The position numbers and the translations under genes are program-made. From positions 84,377-148,376 of the forward strand of contig DCHZ01000003.1 of NCBI GenBank assembly GCA_002315385.1: DNA of 64,000 nt. The letters run 5' to 3'. This document shows positions 53,157 through 61,844 of the stretch, piece by piece. Under the pieces are notes generated by a model. That model did no database searches, was not told the DNA's origin, and saw only the letters and a program-made list of their open reading frames with translations. Every line of letters begins with the position of its first letter. Positions within the stretch are counted from its first letter, which is position 1. The DNA comes from Firmicutes bacterium UBA1739. Lineage in GTDB: Bacteria > Bacillota > Clostridia > Peptostreptococcales > Anaerovoracaceae.

Positions 53157-53185
53157 TTGCGTTTTATCTTATGATGTGTTATTAT
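53157..53185 (+). promoter_or_regulatory. Probable promoter of the DUF1002 gene
   Basis: TTGCGT (53157-53162) and TATTAT (53180-53185) with 17-base spacing, directly after the tandem duplication. Confidence 0.5.
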
Positions 53186-53383
53186 AGTCAGCGTAATTCG
53201 GGAGAAGACGAACGATTCATAAAACAAAACCGCTTTTCGATTTTGAGGTTAATGACAATACCTCGGAAAAAAAGAGCTTATCAGAAAAACGGAATAATTT
53301 CCCGGGTTTAATAATATAGTGAAAAAAAGTAAAGAACAGTAAAAGATGGTAGAAAAAGGGAAAAGAAAGAAGGGATTATTACC

Positions 53384-54268
53384 ATGAAAAAAACAGTTTT
53401 AGCACTTATTCTTGCGATGACTCTTATTATGTCATCATCGGTTTCGGCCTTTGCGGATTCCGGAGACACATATGTGGCTCTGGGAAGTGATCTGACTCAG
53501 GAACAGAAGGCAGTCGTGCTGGACATTTTCGGTCTGAGTGAAGCCGATTTAGATGAAATTGACACTGTTGAGATTACTAATGCCATGGAGCATGAAATAC
53601 TCGGGAGTTATCTTCCTGACAGCGTTATCGGATACAAAGCACTTTCCTGTGTAAGGGTCGATAAGAAAAAAAGCGGCGGAATCAGGGTTACAACAGCAAA
53701 TATTTCATACTGCACGGAAGGTATGTATAAAAATGCGCTAATTACAGCAGGAATTGAAAATGCGGATGTAATTGTAGCAGGACCTTTCAGAATTTCCGGA
53801 ACCGCAGGTCTGGTAGGAGCAATGAAGGCTTATCAGGAAATGACAGGTAAGGAAATCTCCGAAGAAAATGCGGATGCCGCGGTTGAAGAGATTGTTACTA
53901 CCGGTGCTCTGGCTCAGGAGGTGGGAGACAGTGAGGATGCTGAAAATCTTGTTGCCCTTGCAAAGCAGAAGGTAATTGCGGAAGGTGCGAAATCCGATGA
54001 GGAGATTCTTGCTATGATAGATGAGGCGGCATCTCAGATCGGACTTTCACTGACTGATTCCGAAAAGCAGCAGCTCCTCAAGCTTCTGAAGAAAATATCA
54101 CAGCTGGATATTGATGCCGACACTTTAAAGAAACAGGCTTCTGATATTTATGACAGACTGAAAGATCTTGGGGTTGATATGAGTGATCTTGATAAAGATA
54201 CAGTTATAAGCGGAATAACAAAGGTTCTGAACAGTATACTGGATTTCATAAAAGGACTGTTCTCATAA
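53384..54268 (+). CDS. Exported DUF1002 protein (YpuA-like)
   Basis: A 294-residue protein with a signal peptide ending near residue 24 (SVSAFA-DSG). The DUF1002 core follows: YVALGSDLTQEQKAVVLDIF, GIRVTTANISYCTEGMYKNAL and VAGPFRISGTAGLVGAMKAY. The C-terminal third is helical and acidic. The family is widespread in Firmicutes, with an unsettled cell-envelope role. The start is ATG 53384 after AAGAAGGG-type sequence. It is followed by a hairpin. Confidence 0.9.
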   Translation: MKKTVLALILAMTLIMSSSVSAFADSGDTYVALGSDLTQEQKAVVLDIFGLSEADLDEIDTVEITNAMEHEILGSYLPDSVIGYKALSCVRVDKKKSGGIRVTTANISYCTEGMYKNALITAGIENADVIVAGPFRISGTAGLVGAMKAYQEMTGKEISEENADAAVEEIVTTGALAQEVGDSEDAENLVALAKQKVIAEGAKSDEEILAMIDEAASQIGLSLTDSEKQQLLKLLKKISQLDIDADTLKKQASDIYDRLKDLGVDMSDLDKDTVISGITKVLNSILDFIKGLFS

Positions 54269-54280
54269 TGAGTAACAGTG

Positions 54281-54320
54281 ATGTTGCTGGATTGATACTG
54301 TCGGTCCTGCAACGTTTTTT
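54281..54320 (+). terminator. Terminator after the DUF1002 gene
   Basis: GTTGC-GGA pairs with TCC-GCAAC, with one mismatch, and is followed by a run of T. Confidence 0.65.
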
Positions 54321-54378
54321 TTGATAGAGATGTGGATTTATATTAAAATAATTGGCGGAAACAAATCAGGAGGAAATA

Positions 54379-54834
54379 ATGAATTCAGAAAAATTTGACC
54401 GGGAGCAGCTGATTCAGACAGCGATTGACAATCTGAAGAACTCTTATGCACCTTATTCGAATTTTAATGTTTCGGCGGCGGTACTCATGGATTCCGGAAG
54501 GATTTATGCAGGTGTAAATGTTGAGAATGCTTCATATTCGGCAGGTATATGTGCAGAGCGAAATGCGATTTTTCATGCCGTGGGCTGCGGGGAGAAAAGG
54601 ATAAAGGCCATCGCAATAGTTGGCGGTCCGGATTATTCGATAAATGACTACTGCTATCCCTGCGGAATCTGCCGCCAGGTTATGCGGGAATTCTGTGTCC
54701 CGGAGGAAATGAAAGTGATTTCGGCAAAATCAGTAACTGACTATGTCGAAATGACTCTGGAGGAGCTTTTCCCCAACAGCTTCGGACCGGAATCACTTGC
54801 GTCAAAGTGTGTCAAAGGGGACGGTTCTGATTGA
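54379..54834 (+). CDS. cdd: Cytidine deaminase
   Basis: Deaminates cytidine and deoxycytidine to the uridine forms in pyrimidine salvage. The 151-residue protein has the zinc/catalytic motif CAERNAIFHA and the second zinc motif PCGICRQVMREF, with the substrate-binding GVNVENASYSAG. The start is ATG 54379 after AGGAGG; the in-frame upstream codons lack a site. It is the last housekeeping gene before the AT-rich stretch leading to the CRISPR-Cas operon. Confidence 0.95.
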   Translation: MNSEKFDREQLIQTAIDNLKNSYAPYSNFNVSAAVLMDSGRIYAGVNVENASYSAGICAERNAIFHAVGCGEKRIKAIAIVGGPDYSINDYCYPCGICRQVMREFCVPEEMKVISAKSVTDYVEMTLEELFPNSFGPESLASKCVKGDGSD

Positions 54835-54934
54835 CACATTTTGCGAACAGACGAACTTGACATAATGCCATTCAGCTATATCGAAGCGTCCGGCAACAAT
54901 AAAGTATCCGGTGCAAAACCAATTTTAAGTAAAA

Positions 54935-54978
54935 TGTCTCCATATTTTGGAAAAATCTGAAATATGGAGACGTTTTTG
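54935..54978 (+). terminator. Hairpin unit 1 (terminator-like)
   Basis: GTCTCCATATTT (54936-54947) pairs perfectly with AAATATGGAGAC (54960-54971), then GTTTTTG. It could terminate the cdd transcript. A diverged copy lies 165 bases downstream. Confidence 0.7.
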
Positions 54979-55099
54979 TGATTTTAGCAGTAAATGATGT
55001 GTTCGTTTTTAATAAATAGTCAGAATATGGTAAAATTTAGGAGGAATTTGGCGTAAATTTGCCTCCGAAACCGCCTATAATTCACTTTTTTCAAAATTA

Positions 55100-55143
55100 T
55101 GTCTCCATTTTTTTGAAAAAGTCTAAATGTGGAGATATTTCCT
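55100..55143. repeat. Hairpin unit 2, diverged copy of unit 1
   Basis: TGTCTCCATTTTT ... AAATGTGGAGATA follows the layout of unit 1 position by position over about 44 bases, but the stem has mismatches. Confidence 0.6.
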
Positions 55144-55327
55144 ATGAGATTTAGTTTTTGACTTTATCTGACTTTTATTCAGGGAGTTGTGTTTTTGAGT
55201 TTTCCGGAATAATTGTGAAAGAATAGGAACAGTTTGAATTAAGAATGAATAATTTAAGGAAATACTTAATAAACGATGATTGAAAAAAAGACTGTTTTTC
55301 TTCAAAACAGGTAATAGAATTACAGGA

Positions 55328-55349
55328 TATAATATGGTACCATATTATA
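55328..55349. promoter_or_regulatory. 22-base perfect palindrome, candidate operator
   Basis: The half-site TATAATATGGT (55328-55338) is followed by its exact reverse complement (55339-55349). Each arm contains TATAAT, so the site also offers a -10 box on both strands. It lies ten bases before a small frame with a membrane segment. A dimeric repressor site or a very compact bidirectional promoter would fit. Confidence 0.55.
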
Positions 55350-55358
55350 AATACGTAA

Positions 55359-55508
55359 ATGTCGAAAAAAACTGAAATAATAGTTTTCATAATTATTATG
55401 GCTTTTATCATAGCCGCTTTAGATATAACTTTTGCAAGTTTTATCCCGGAACGTAGTTGCAGGATAGAATTACAGTCAAAAAGTTACTATTTACAGCCGA
55501 TTGATTAA
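55359..55508 (+). CDS. Possible 49-residue membrane peptide
   Basis: The frame starts MSKKTEIIVFIIIMAFIIA, one clear hydrophobic segment after a basic start, and stops at 55508. There is no Shine-Dalgarno; if real, it would be read from a leaderless or near-leaderless transcript beginning at the palindrome. Its end overlaps the left flank of the dispersed element, which lowers confidence. Confidence 0.25.
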   Translation: MSKKTEIIVFIIIMAFIIAALDITFASFIPERSCRIELQSKSYYLQPID

Positions 55509-55552
55509 AAAGATAGGAACCCTCATAGGAGTAAAGCATAAAATATGATTCG

Positions 55553-55760
55553 CAGAGACTGTATTCTTTAGAAATGCTTGCGCTCATAATCGGACGTAGC
55601 GGTTCTAAGCTCTGTATGTGCATGAAGCTTGCCAGTCACTAAGAACCTACTTCCTTCAATGCCCATTCAGTTATAGTATCGTTTCGAATCACAGGCTTGT
55701 TATTTGTATTCACAATATGTTTGGATAGAATGACTGTGAATAGTAACTAATAAATTGTAT
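55553..55760. repeat. Dispersed intergenic element, copy 2
   Basis: The core 55572-55636 matches copy 1 (20109-20172) almost base for base: GCTCATAATCGGACGTAGCG, then GGTTCTAAGCTCTGT, then TGAAGCTTGCCAG. After GCCAG about 58 extra bases intervene before the right-hand similarity (TTATTTG ... GATAGAATGACTGTGAATAGTAA) resumes. Both copies are in the same orientation and upstream of short or foreign-looking genes. Confidence 0.7.
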
Positions 55761-56082
55761 TTATTTATTCTAAATGACATTTTATGTCGTTGTTAAATGA
55801 TAAACTTATATTGGTTTAATCCTAAAATGAAGAATTAAACTTGTACTTTAGAAACTGAAAATGGCTAAAAAAGCTTAGTTTACTTTTGCAATAGTTCCTG
55901 CTTGCAGACATGATATAGTGAGTATATTGATTACTGTCTGCTGGAAAGGAACAGATATGAACTAATAGAAAACTATGATAAAGGTATTAAAGAATAAATT
56001 TGATTACATTTAATGCTTTTATGTGGGAATTACTACTATTATTTGGTGTATATTAAAATTTTTCATTGCAGGAGGAAAAATA

Positions 56083-58479
56083 TTGTTTAAAGCACATATT
56101 AATGGAAAACTAATGCAAAGCTGCAATGAGCACAGCATTAATACAGCTTTGTATTCCGGAAAGAATATTAAATCTGTTGGATTAGAAAAAAGTGGTTATC
56201 TAAGCGGACTTATTCATGATGCAGGTAAATATACAAATGAGTTTACTAAGTATTTAGAAGCTGCCGCTTCGGGAGAAGCTGTTGCAAAAGGCTCGGTGAT
56301 ACATACATTTGCGGGTGTCAGGTTACTGCTGTCTGAGTTTCACAGCTTATACAATGGTGGTGAAAAGAAAGGAGACTGGGATGATCTAACATCAGAATTG
56401 CTGGCCATTGCTGTGGGCAGTCATCATGGTCAGTTTGATGTTTTTGACGACGGTGCAATCTCGGGTTTTGAGCACAGAATGAAAAAACAGCCGGAATATG
56501 ATAATAAAGCAATTGAAAATTTTTACAGCAGTTGTACAGAAAAGAATACGATAAAGAAACTGTTTCAAGAATCGGCAGGAGAAATTGAGAGATTTGCATT
56601 AGCACTATATGAAATGACCAAAGATACGGAAGAATTTCTATTCTATTCAGGTCTGCTTGAACGCCTGATATCTTCATCAGTAATGGACGGAGACAGGAGA
56701 GATACTGCGGAGTTCATGTCGGAAAATACGATTAATTTTGAAAAGTATTCTGAGGAAAAGATCAGCATATTATGGGATGATTCGTATAGGAATCTGATGA
56801 ATAAACTAAATACATTCAGCACTAATACTGAAATAGCACGTGCAAGAAGAGAAATGTCTGATTATTGTGAGAGATTTGCTGAAAAACCTTGCGGAGTCTA
56901 TCGTTTAAATCTTCCTACAGGTGCTGGCAAAACACTTTCAAGTTTAAGATATGCACTGGTTCATGCAAAAAGATACAACAAGAAACGCATTATTTTTGCC
57001 GTGCCTTTATTAAGCATTCTAGATCAGAATGCAGAAATAATAAGAGAGGCAATTGGAAACAGTGATATGATTCTTGAACACCACTCCAATGTTATTATTG
57101 AAAATGAATCCTCGGAGGAATTCGTTAACCGTGAAATGTTGATTGATACATGGAGTGCACCTGTTATAATAACAACTCTTGTACAGCTTCTGAACACTAT
57201 GTTTGCCGGAAGGACCTCAGCTATCAGAAGGTTTCATAGTCTGACAGACAGCATAGTGGTCATCGACGAAGTCCAATCAGTACCGGAGAAAATGATATCA
57301 TTATTTAATATGACACTGAATTTTTTATCTAGGACATGCAATACAACTTTCGTTTTATGCTCTGCAACGCAGCCTTTACTGGAACTGAACTCACATAAAC
57401 TGTTAGTTGATGATTCTGATTTCATTCCTGCGGAGAAATTATCATACTATAAGCAAATATTCAAGCGAAATCAGGCAATATTTGAAGGTCAGATGGACAT
57501 GGATAGCATTTTCGAATTAATCAGACAATATAGAAATGATTATAAAAGCGTGCTGATTATATGCAATACAAAAAAAGAAGCAGCAGATATTTACAATATG
57601 ATAAAAGAAACAATGGAAAACTCATATCATTTATCGACTTCGATGTGCATGGCTCACAGAAAAAATGTTCTTAATAAAGTATCTGAGAGGTTGAATTGTG
57701 AAGAAGGTGTAATATGCGTTTCTACTCAGCTCATTGAAGCAGGTGTTGATGTATCTTTTGGGGCAGTAATTCGTATTTCGGCAGGAATAGATAACATTGT
57801 ACAGGCTGCAGGGCGATGCAACAGGAACGGAGAAAGGGAAAATTGTGCACCTGTGAGCATAGTATCACTTTCAGGCGAGAACCTGACAAGATTAAAAGAA
57901 ATAAAAAGGGCACAGGACGCGACCGGTGAACTGGTAGCCGAATATAAAAAGAATCCTGATAGTTTTGACAATGACTTACTGTCAGATAAAGCAATAGATT
58001 ATTATTATAAAGTATTATTTAAAAAGCTAAACAGTATTGGGAACTATACAAATTTCTGTAAGAAAAATGTGCAGCTATTTGATTTGCTGGCATGTAACAA
58101 TAAATACACTCCTGAGAATGAGGAAGAACCGATATTTATGAGACAGGCGTTCAAAACTGCGGGAAAATACTTTTCTGTTTTTGAAAATGAACAGAGTTCG
58201 GTAATTGTACCTTATAAAAATGGTGAAGAAATAATAAATGACATTCTTTCAGAAGATTTTCTATCCGATTATGGAAACGCAAAAAAAACATTGCATTGTA
58301 CGAAAGAGTTTTCGGTAAATCTATTTCAATATCAAATAGAAAAACTGAAAGAAATGAATGCTTTATATACAGATAAGAATAAAACAGTATTGATATTAAA
58401 CGGCAGTTATTATGATGACAATCTTGGAATCATATTTGAAGAAAGTGAGGTGGGTAAATGCAGCACCCTAATATTGTAG
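56083..58479 (+). CDS. cas3: CRISPR-associated helicase/nuclease Cas3 (type I-C)
   Basis: Degrades target DNA after recruitment by the Cascade complex. The N-terminal HD nuclease domain has H45-D46 in LIHDAGKYT and HH at 114-115 in GSHHGQFD. The superfamily-2 helicase has Walker A GAGKT (280-284), DEVQ (395-398), SAT (427-429), STQLIEAGVDVSF and motif VI QAAGRCNRNGE (574). The start is TTG 56083, seven bases after GGAGG (56071-56075). An in-frame ATG at 56023 encodes a hydrophobic stretch foreign to the family and lacks a site. 798 residues. The 3' end overlaps cas5c by 22 bases. Confidence 0.95.
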   Translation: MFKAHINGKLMQSCNEHSINTALYSGKNIKSVGLEKSGYLSGLIHDAGKYTNEFTKYLEAAASGEAVAKGSVIHTFAGVRLLLSEFHSLYNGGEKKGDWDDLTSELLAIAVGSHHGQFDVFDDGAISGFEHRMKKQPEYDNKAIENFYSSCTEKNTIKKLFQESAGEIERFALALYEMTKDTEEFLFYSGLLERLISSSVMDGDRRDTAEFMSENTINFEKYSEEKISILWDDSYRNLMNKLNTFSTNTEIARARREMSDYCERFAEKPCGVYRLNLPTGAGKTLSSLRYALVHAKRYNKKRIIFAVPLLSILDQNAEIIREAIGNSDMILEHHSNVIIENESSEEFVNREMLIDTWSAPVIITTLVQLLNTMFAGRTSAIRRFHSLTDSIVVIDEVQSVPEKMISLFNMTLNFLSRTCNTTFVLCSATQPLLELNSHKLLVDDSDFIPAEKLSYYKQIFKRNQAIFEGQMDMDSIFELIRQYRNDYKSVLIICNTKKEAADIYNMIKETMENSYHLSTSMCMAHRKNVLNKVSERLNCEEGVICVSTQLIEAGVDVSFGAVIRISAGIDNIVQAAGRCNRNGERENCAPVSIVSLSGENLTRLKEIKRAQDATGELVAEYKKNPDSFDNDLLSDKAIDYYYKVLFKKLNSIGNYTNFCKKNVQLFDLLACNNKYTPENEEEPIFMRQAFKTAGKYFSVFENEQSSVIVPYKNGEEIINDILSEDFLSDYGNAKKTLHCTKEFSVNLFQYQIEKLKEMNALYTDKNKTVLILNGSYYDDNLGIIFEESEVGKCSTLIL

Positions 58480-59183
58480 AGTTTTGTGTGTATGGGGATT
58501 ATGGACTGTTTTCCGATCCGATAACCAGAGTAGGAGGAGAAAAATGCAGTTACCAGATTCCAACATATGAGGCAATAAAAGGCGTATTAGCTTCTGTGTA
58601 CTGGAAACCGACAATAGTATGGTACATAGATAAAATTCGGGTAATGAATCAGATTCAGACAGAGGTAAAGGGAATCCGCCCGATAAAATACAATGACGGC
58701 AAGAATGATCTTGCTTATTACACATATCTGAAAAAATGCAGGTATCAGGTACAGGCTCATTTTGAATGGAATTACAATCGTAATGAGATGAAAAATGATC
58801 GTAACGAAAATAAGCATCATAACATAGCCAAAAGAATGATAGAAAAAGGCGGAAGGCGTGACGTTTTTCTGGGAACAAGAGAGTGTCAGGCATATGTGGA
58901 GCCTTGCCGTTTTGGAGAAGAAACAGGGTATTATGATGAACTGGAGCAATTAGCATTTGGTCTTATGTACCATGGGATAACATATCCCGACGAAAGCTTT
59001 TCGGATGAAACAAAGGATAAAATGACAGTTAATTTCTGGTATCCTGTTATGAATCGTGGAATAATTGAATTTCCTAAACCGGAGCAATGTACTATTCATA
59101 AAGAAATAAGAGAAATGAAAATGAAATTATTTTCTGAGGGAAATAATTTCTCCGGATTGAAGGAATTTGAGGGGGTGGAATAA
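58458..59183 (+). CDS. cas5c: CRISPR-associated protein Cas5c (Cas5d)
   Basis: In type I-C systems this protein is both a Cascade subunit and the endoribonuclease that cuts CRISPR transcripts, replacing Cas6. The 241-residue protein carries residues matching the studied Cas5d active site in position: Tyr48 (SVYWKP) and Lys119-His120 (NKHHNIAKRM). GDYGLFSDPITRVGG at the N-terminus is the RAMP-type start. The ATG at 58458 lies inside cas3, with GAGGTG upstream; its stop overlaps the cas8c start by one base. Confidence 0.95.
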   Translation: MQHPNIVEFCVYGDYGLFSDPITRVGGEKCSYQIPTYEAIKGVLASVYWKPTIVWYIDKIRVMNQIQTEVKGIRPIKYNDGKNDLAYYTYLKKCRYQVQAHFEWNYNRNEMKNDRNENKHHNIAKRMIEKGGRRDVFLGTRECQAYVEPCRFGEETGYYDELEQLAFGLMYHGITYPDESFSDETKDKMTVNFWYPVMNRGIIEFPKPEQCTIHKEIREMKMKLFSEGNNFSGLKEFEGVE

Positions 59184-60994
59184 TGGGACTCTTTCAAAAG
59201 GCAGTGGAAACATATGATGCAATGAGTGAATTCGCCGGAAAGATAGTAGAAGGTAAAGAAATACTGGCACCGGTAGGTCATATGATAGCAAATGCAAAAA
59301 TTGAGATTACAGTTGATGAAAACGGAAATTTTGTCAAAGCCGTACAAATTGAGGAAAAAATACCTATTCCGTGCAGTGAAAAATCTTCAGGAAGATCAAG
59401 TGGAGCAGTGGCACATCCGCTATGCGATAAGGTTGATTATGTTGCTGAAATAGACGAAGAGAAACATCAACTGTATATTGATGAAATGCAGAAGTGGACA
59501 GAATCTGAATATACAGTGCCTAAATTAGTTCCTATATATGAGTATTTGAAAAAAGGTTCAGTGTTGAATGACTGTCTGAAATCCGGGGTAATAAGTATTG
59601 ATGAAAAAAACAAAATTAAGAATGGCGGAGATATAGTGACCTGGAGAGTAGTTGGATTGGGTTCTGAAAGCGGTGCTGTTTATGAAGACCGTGAAATGCA
59701 GAAAAAGTATGCTGAGTATTATCTGAATTCGTCTGAATTCCCTACAGGGTTATGTATGATGAGTGGAAATAAAGAAAAACTTGCATCTCAACATTTAAAG
59801 GGAGTGTCGAATTTTGCAGGAAATGCTAAAATTATTTCATCGAATGACAGTTCAAATTTTACATACAGAGGACGTTTTGCTAAAGATAATGAAGCACTGA
59901 CTATGGGATATATTTCTTCCCAAAAGGCACATAATATGCTGAAATGGCTGGTTTCAAATGAAGGAGTATCTTTAGGAAATCGAAGAATGGTATGCTGGAA
60001 TCCTTCCGGAAAAAAGATAGCAAGGTTCAATCTACCTCTAAATTTCGGAGAAACAAAGTCAAAGTTTGAACCGACTGAATATAAAGAGCAATTGAACAAA
60101 CTGGTATTAGGGATGAAAAAGGATTTTGAGGAACCAAAAGATAAAGGATTCACTAGCTCGAATGATGTCATAATTGCTGCGTTTGAAGCGGCAACTCCGG
60201 GAAGGCTTTCTCTTACATATTACAATGAATTAAAAGGTTCCGATTTTCTGGACAGACTGTATTACTGGGATACGACTTGCTGCTGGTACAGTTCGTTTTA
60301 CGGAACAAGTGCACCGGCACTTTATCAGATTATTAATTGTGCATTTGGAACCCAGCGCGGAGGCGAAAATGAAAAGAACGCCAGATTTGAGTGTGACACC
60401 AAGGTTTTCGGTCAGCAAATGCAACGTATTATTCAATGCAGAATAGACAAAAAACTATTTCCTGCCGACATTATGAAAAATATAGTCAGAAAAGCGGAAA
60501 GACTTCAAATCTACACGAAGAATAATAGAGAGATGCTGATTTTTACAGCCTGTGCTGTAATCAGAAAATACCGATCAGATAATTTAAAGGAGGAATGGAA
60601 AATGTCCCTTGAAGAAAACAGACATGACAGAAGTTATCAGTTTGGCAGATTACTGGCTGTTATGGAAAAAATTGAGAGAGATACATACAGCAATGATGAA
60701 AAAAGAGAAACAAATGCAATCAGGTCTCAGGCATTTTTTGTTCAAAGGCCCCAGACAGCATTCAGTCAGATTATGACTCAGATTAAAACAGGGTATTATC
60801 CTCGTCTGTCAGTAAAAAGCAGAATGTACTACGAAAAACTAATTGGGAAAATTTTGGAAGAAATTTCAGCTTTCGATGAGAATGAAATCGGAAAACCACT
60901 TAGTGAGACTTATCTGATGGGATATTATTTACAAAAAAATGAACTTTATACCAAAAAAGAAAATATATCTGATAATGAAAATACGGAGGAATAA
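59183..60994 (+). CDS. cas8c: CRISPR-associated protein Cas8c (Csd1)
   Basis: Large subunit of the type I-C Cascade, involved in PAM recognition. At 603 residues it is the normal length. The body includes TWRVVGLGSESGAVYEDREM, PTGLCMMSGNKEKLASQHLKG, SNDSSNFTYRGRF and AALYTGTS-like SFYGTSAPALYQII. The start is ATG 59183 after GGGGTGG. The last 130 codons are also the coding region of the Cas11c small subunit (separate entry). It is followed three bases later by cas7c. Confidence 0.94.
   Translation: MGLFQKAVETYDAMSEFAGKIVEGKEILAPVGHMIANAKIEITVDENGNFVKAVQIEEKIPIPCSEKSSGRSSGAVAHPLCDKVDYVAEIDEEKHQLYIDEMQKWTESEYTVPKLVPIYEYLKKGSVLNDCLKSGVISIDEKNKIKNGGDIVTWRVVGLGSESGAVYEDREMQKKYAEYYLNSSEFPTGLCMMSGNKEKLASQHLKGVSNFAGNAKIISSNDSSNFTYRGRFAKDNEALTMGYISSQKAHNMLKWLVSNEGVSLGNRRMVCWNPSGKKIARFNLPLNFGETKSKFEPTEYKEQLNKLVLGMKKDFEEPKDKGFTSSNDVIIAAFEAATPGRLSLTYYNELKGSDFLDRLYYWDTTCCWYSSFYGTSAPALYQIINCAFGTQRGGENEKNARFECDTKVFGQQMQRIIQCRIDKKLFPADIMKNIVRKAERLQIYTKNNREMLIFTACAVIRKYRSDNLKEEWKMSLEENRHDRSYQFGRLLAVMEKIERDTYSNDEKRETNAIRSQAFFVQRPQTAFSQIMTQIKTGYYPRLSVKSRMYYEKLIGKILEEISAFDENEIGKPLSETYLMGYYLQKNELYTKKENISDNENTEE
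60602..60994 (+). CDS. cas11c: Cas11c small subunit, internal start within cas8c
   Basis: An ideal AAAGGAGG (60586-60593) stands eight bases before an in-frame ATG (60602, codon 474 of cas8c). The product would be a 130-residue, largely helical protein, MSLEENRHDRSYQFGRLLAV and on. Independent translation of Cas11 from the 3' end of cas8 is established for type I-C systems. The sequence fits that exactly: site strength, spacing, length and helix content. Confidence 0.85.
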   Translation: MSLEENRHDRSYQFGRLLAVMEKIERDTYSNDEKRETNAIRSQAFFVQRPQTAFSQIMTQIKTGYYPRLSVKSRMYYEKLIGKILEEISAFDENEIGKPLSETYLMGYYLQKNELYTKKENISDNENTEE

Positions 60995-60997
60995 AAA

Positions 60998-61840
60998 ATG
61001 GCTGTAATAAAGAATAAAATTGATTTCGTGGCACTTATTTCAGTTAACAATGCCAATGCAAACGGAGATCCTTTAAATGGAAATCGTCCGAGAACGGATT
61101 ATGAAGGTCTGGGAGAAATGTCAGACGTATGCATTAAAAGAAAAATCAGAAACCGTATGCAGGATATACTTGATTCGGCGGGCAGCGTATTTGTACAGTC
61201 AACGGATCGCTCGGATGATGGAGCAAAAAGTCTTGCGGAAAGAGCAAAAGAACTCAGCAAGATTAAAGATGTTGAAGAGTTTGCGGAAAAAGCCTGCAGC
61301 AAATGGATTGATGTAAGAACATTTGGACAGGTATTTGCATTTAAAGGGCAAAGCTTATCAGTGGGAGTACGGGGGCCTGTTTCTATTCATCAAGCTGTAA
61401 GTCTTAATCCTGTTGAGGTTTACTCTATGCAGATTACAAAAAGTGTTAACAGTGAAGACAAGGAAGGCAAAAGCTCAGACACTATGGGTATGAAGCACTA
61501 TGTTAAGTTTGGATTATATAAGGTTAAAGGATCAATAAATGTCCAGCTTGCCGAAAAGACCGGTTTCAGCGAAGATGATGCGGAACTGGTTAAGAAATGT
61601 TTAAGCACACTTTTTATTAATGACAGTTCATCCGCAAGACCTGACGGTTCCATGGAAGTAGTGAAACTTTACTGGTTCAAACATAATTGTAAAGACGGGC
61701 AGTATTCAACGGCCAAGGTACATCGAAGTGTTGAAGTTAATCTCAAAGAAGGTGTGGTTTATCCAAAGAATATAGATGACTATTCGATTGAATTAAAGTC
61801 CCCGGATGATCTTGAAGTTGAAGAAATAGAGGGAATATAA
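60998..61840 (+). CDS. cas7c: CRISPR-associated protein Cas7c (Csd2)
   Basis: Backbone subunit that coats the crRNA in Cascade. The 280-residue protein has the RAMP start IDFVALISVNNANANGDPLNGN, followed by DYEGLGEMSDVCIKRKIRNR, WIDVRTFGQVFAFKG, GVRGPVSIHQA and DTMGMKHYVKFGLY, all typical of the I-C branch. The start is ATG 60998 after GGAGG near the end of cas8c. Confidence 0.95.
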   Translation: MAVIKNKIDFVALISVNNANANGDPLNGNRPRTDYEGLGEMSDVCIKRKIRNRMQDILDSAGSVFVQSTDRSDDGAKSLAERAKELSKIKDVEEFAEKACSKWIDVRTFGQVFAFKGQSLSVGVRGPVSIHQAVSLNPVEVYSMQITKSVNSEDKEGKSSDTMGMKHYVKFGLYKVKGSINVQLAEKTGFSEDDAELVKKCLSTLFINDSSSARPDGSMEVVKLYWFKHNCKDGQYSTAKVHRSVEVNLKEGVVYPKNIDDYSIELKSPDDLEVEEIEGI

Positions 61841-61844
61841 TGAT

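Larger units (their letters stand above)
52948..53383. other. Intergenic region after livF
   Basis: No gene is seen in these 436 bases. It contains the livF hairpin (52995-53017), a 24-base tandem duplication (53104-53151) and a promoter (53157-53185) that would give the DUF1002 gene a leader of about 190 bases. Confidence 0.6.
54835..56082. other. AT-rich intergenic region upstream of the CRISPR-Cas operon
   Basis: These 1.25 kb hold no recognised gene. I see two related hairpins (54935-54978, 55100-55143), a 22-base perfect palindrome (55328-55349), a small membrane-type frame (55359-55508) and copy 2 of the dispersed element (about 55474-55760). A weak promoter for cas3 is possible: TTGCAA at 55886-55891 and CATGAT at 55909-55914. 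A two-codon frame with a good ribosome binding site (ATG AAC TAA at 55957) precedes cas3. Minus-strand frames at 55123-55411 lack ribosome binding sites. Confidence 0.6.

Noticed and set aside
55123..55411. Two overlapping minus-strand frames of 60 and 78 codons upstream of the cas operon
   Set aside because: Neither has a Shine-Dalgarno site; the sequence is low-complexity AT-rich and shares the region with hairpins and a palindrome.
56023..56082. Upstream ATG extension of Cas3
   Set aside because: The extra 20 residues are hydrophobic and lack a ribosome binding site; the TTG at 56083 has an ideal site and begins the family sequence.
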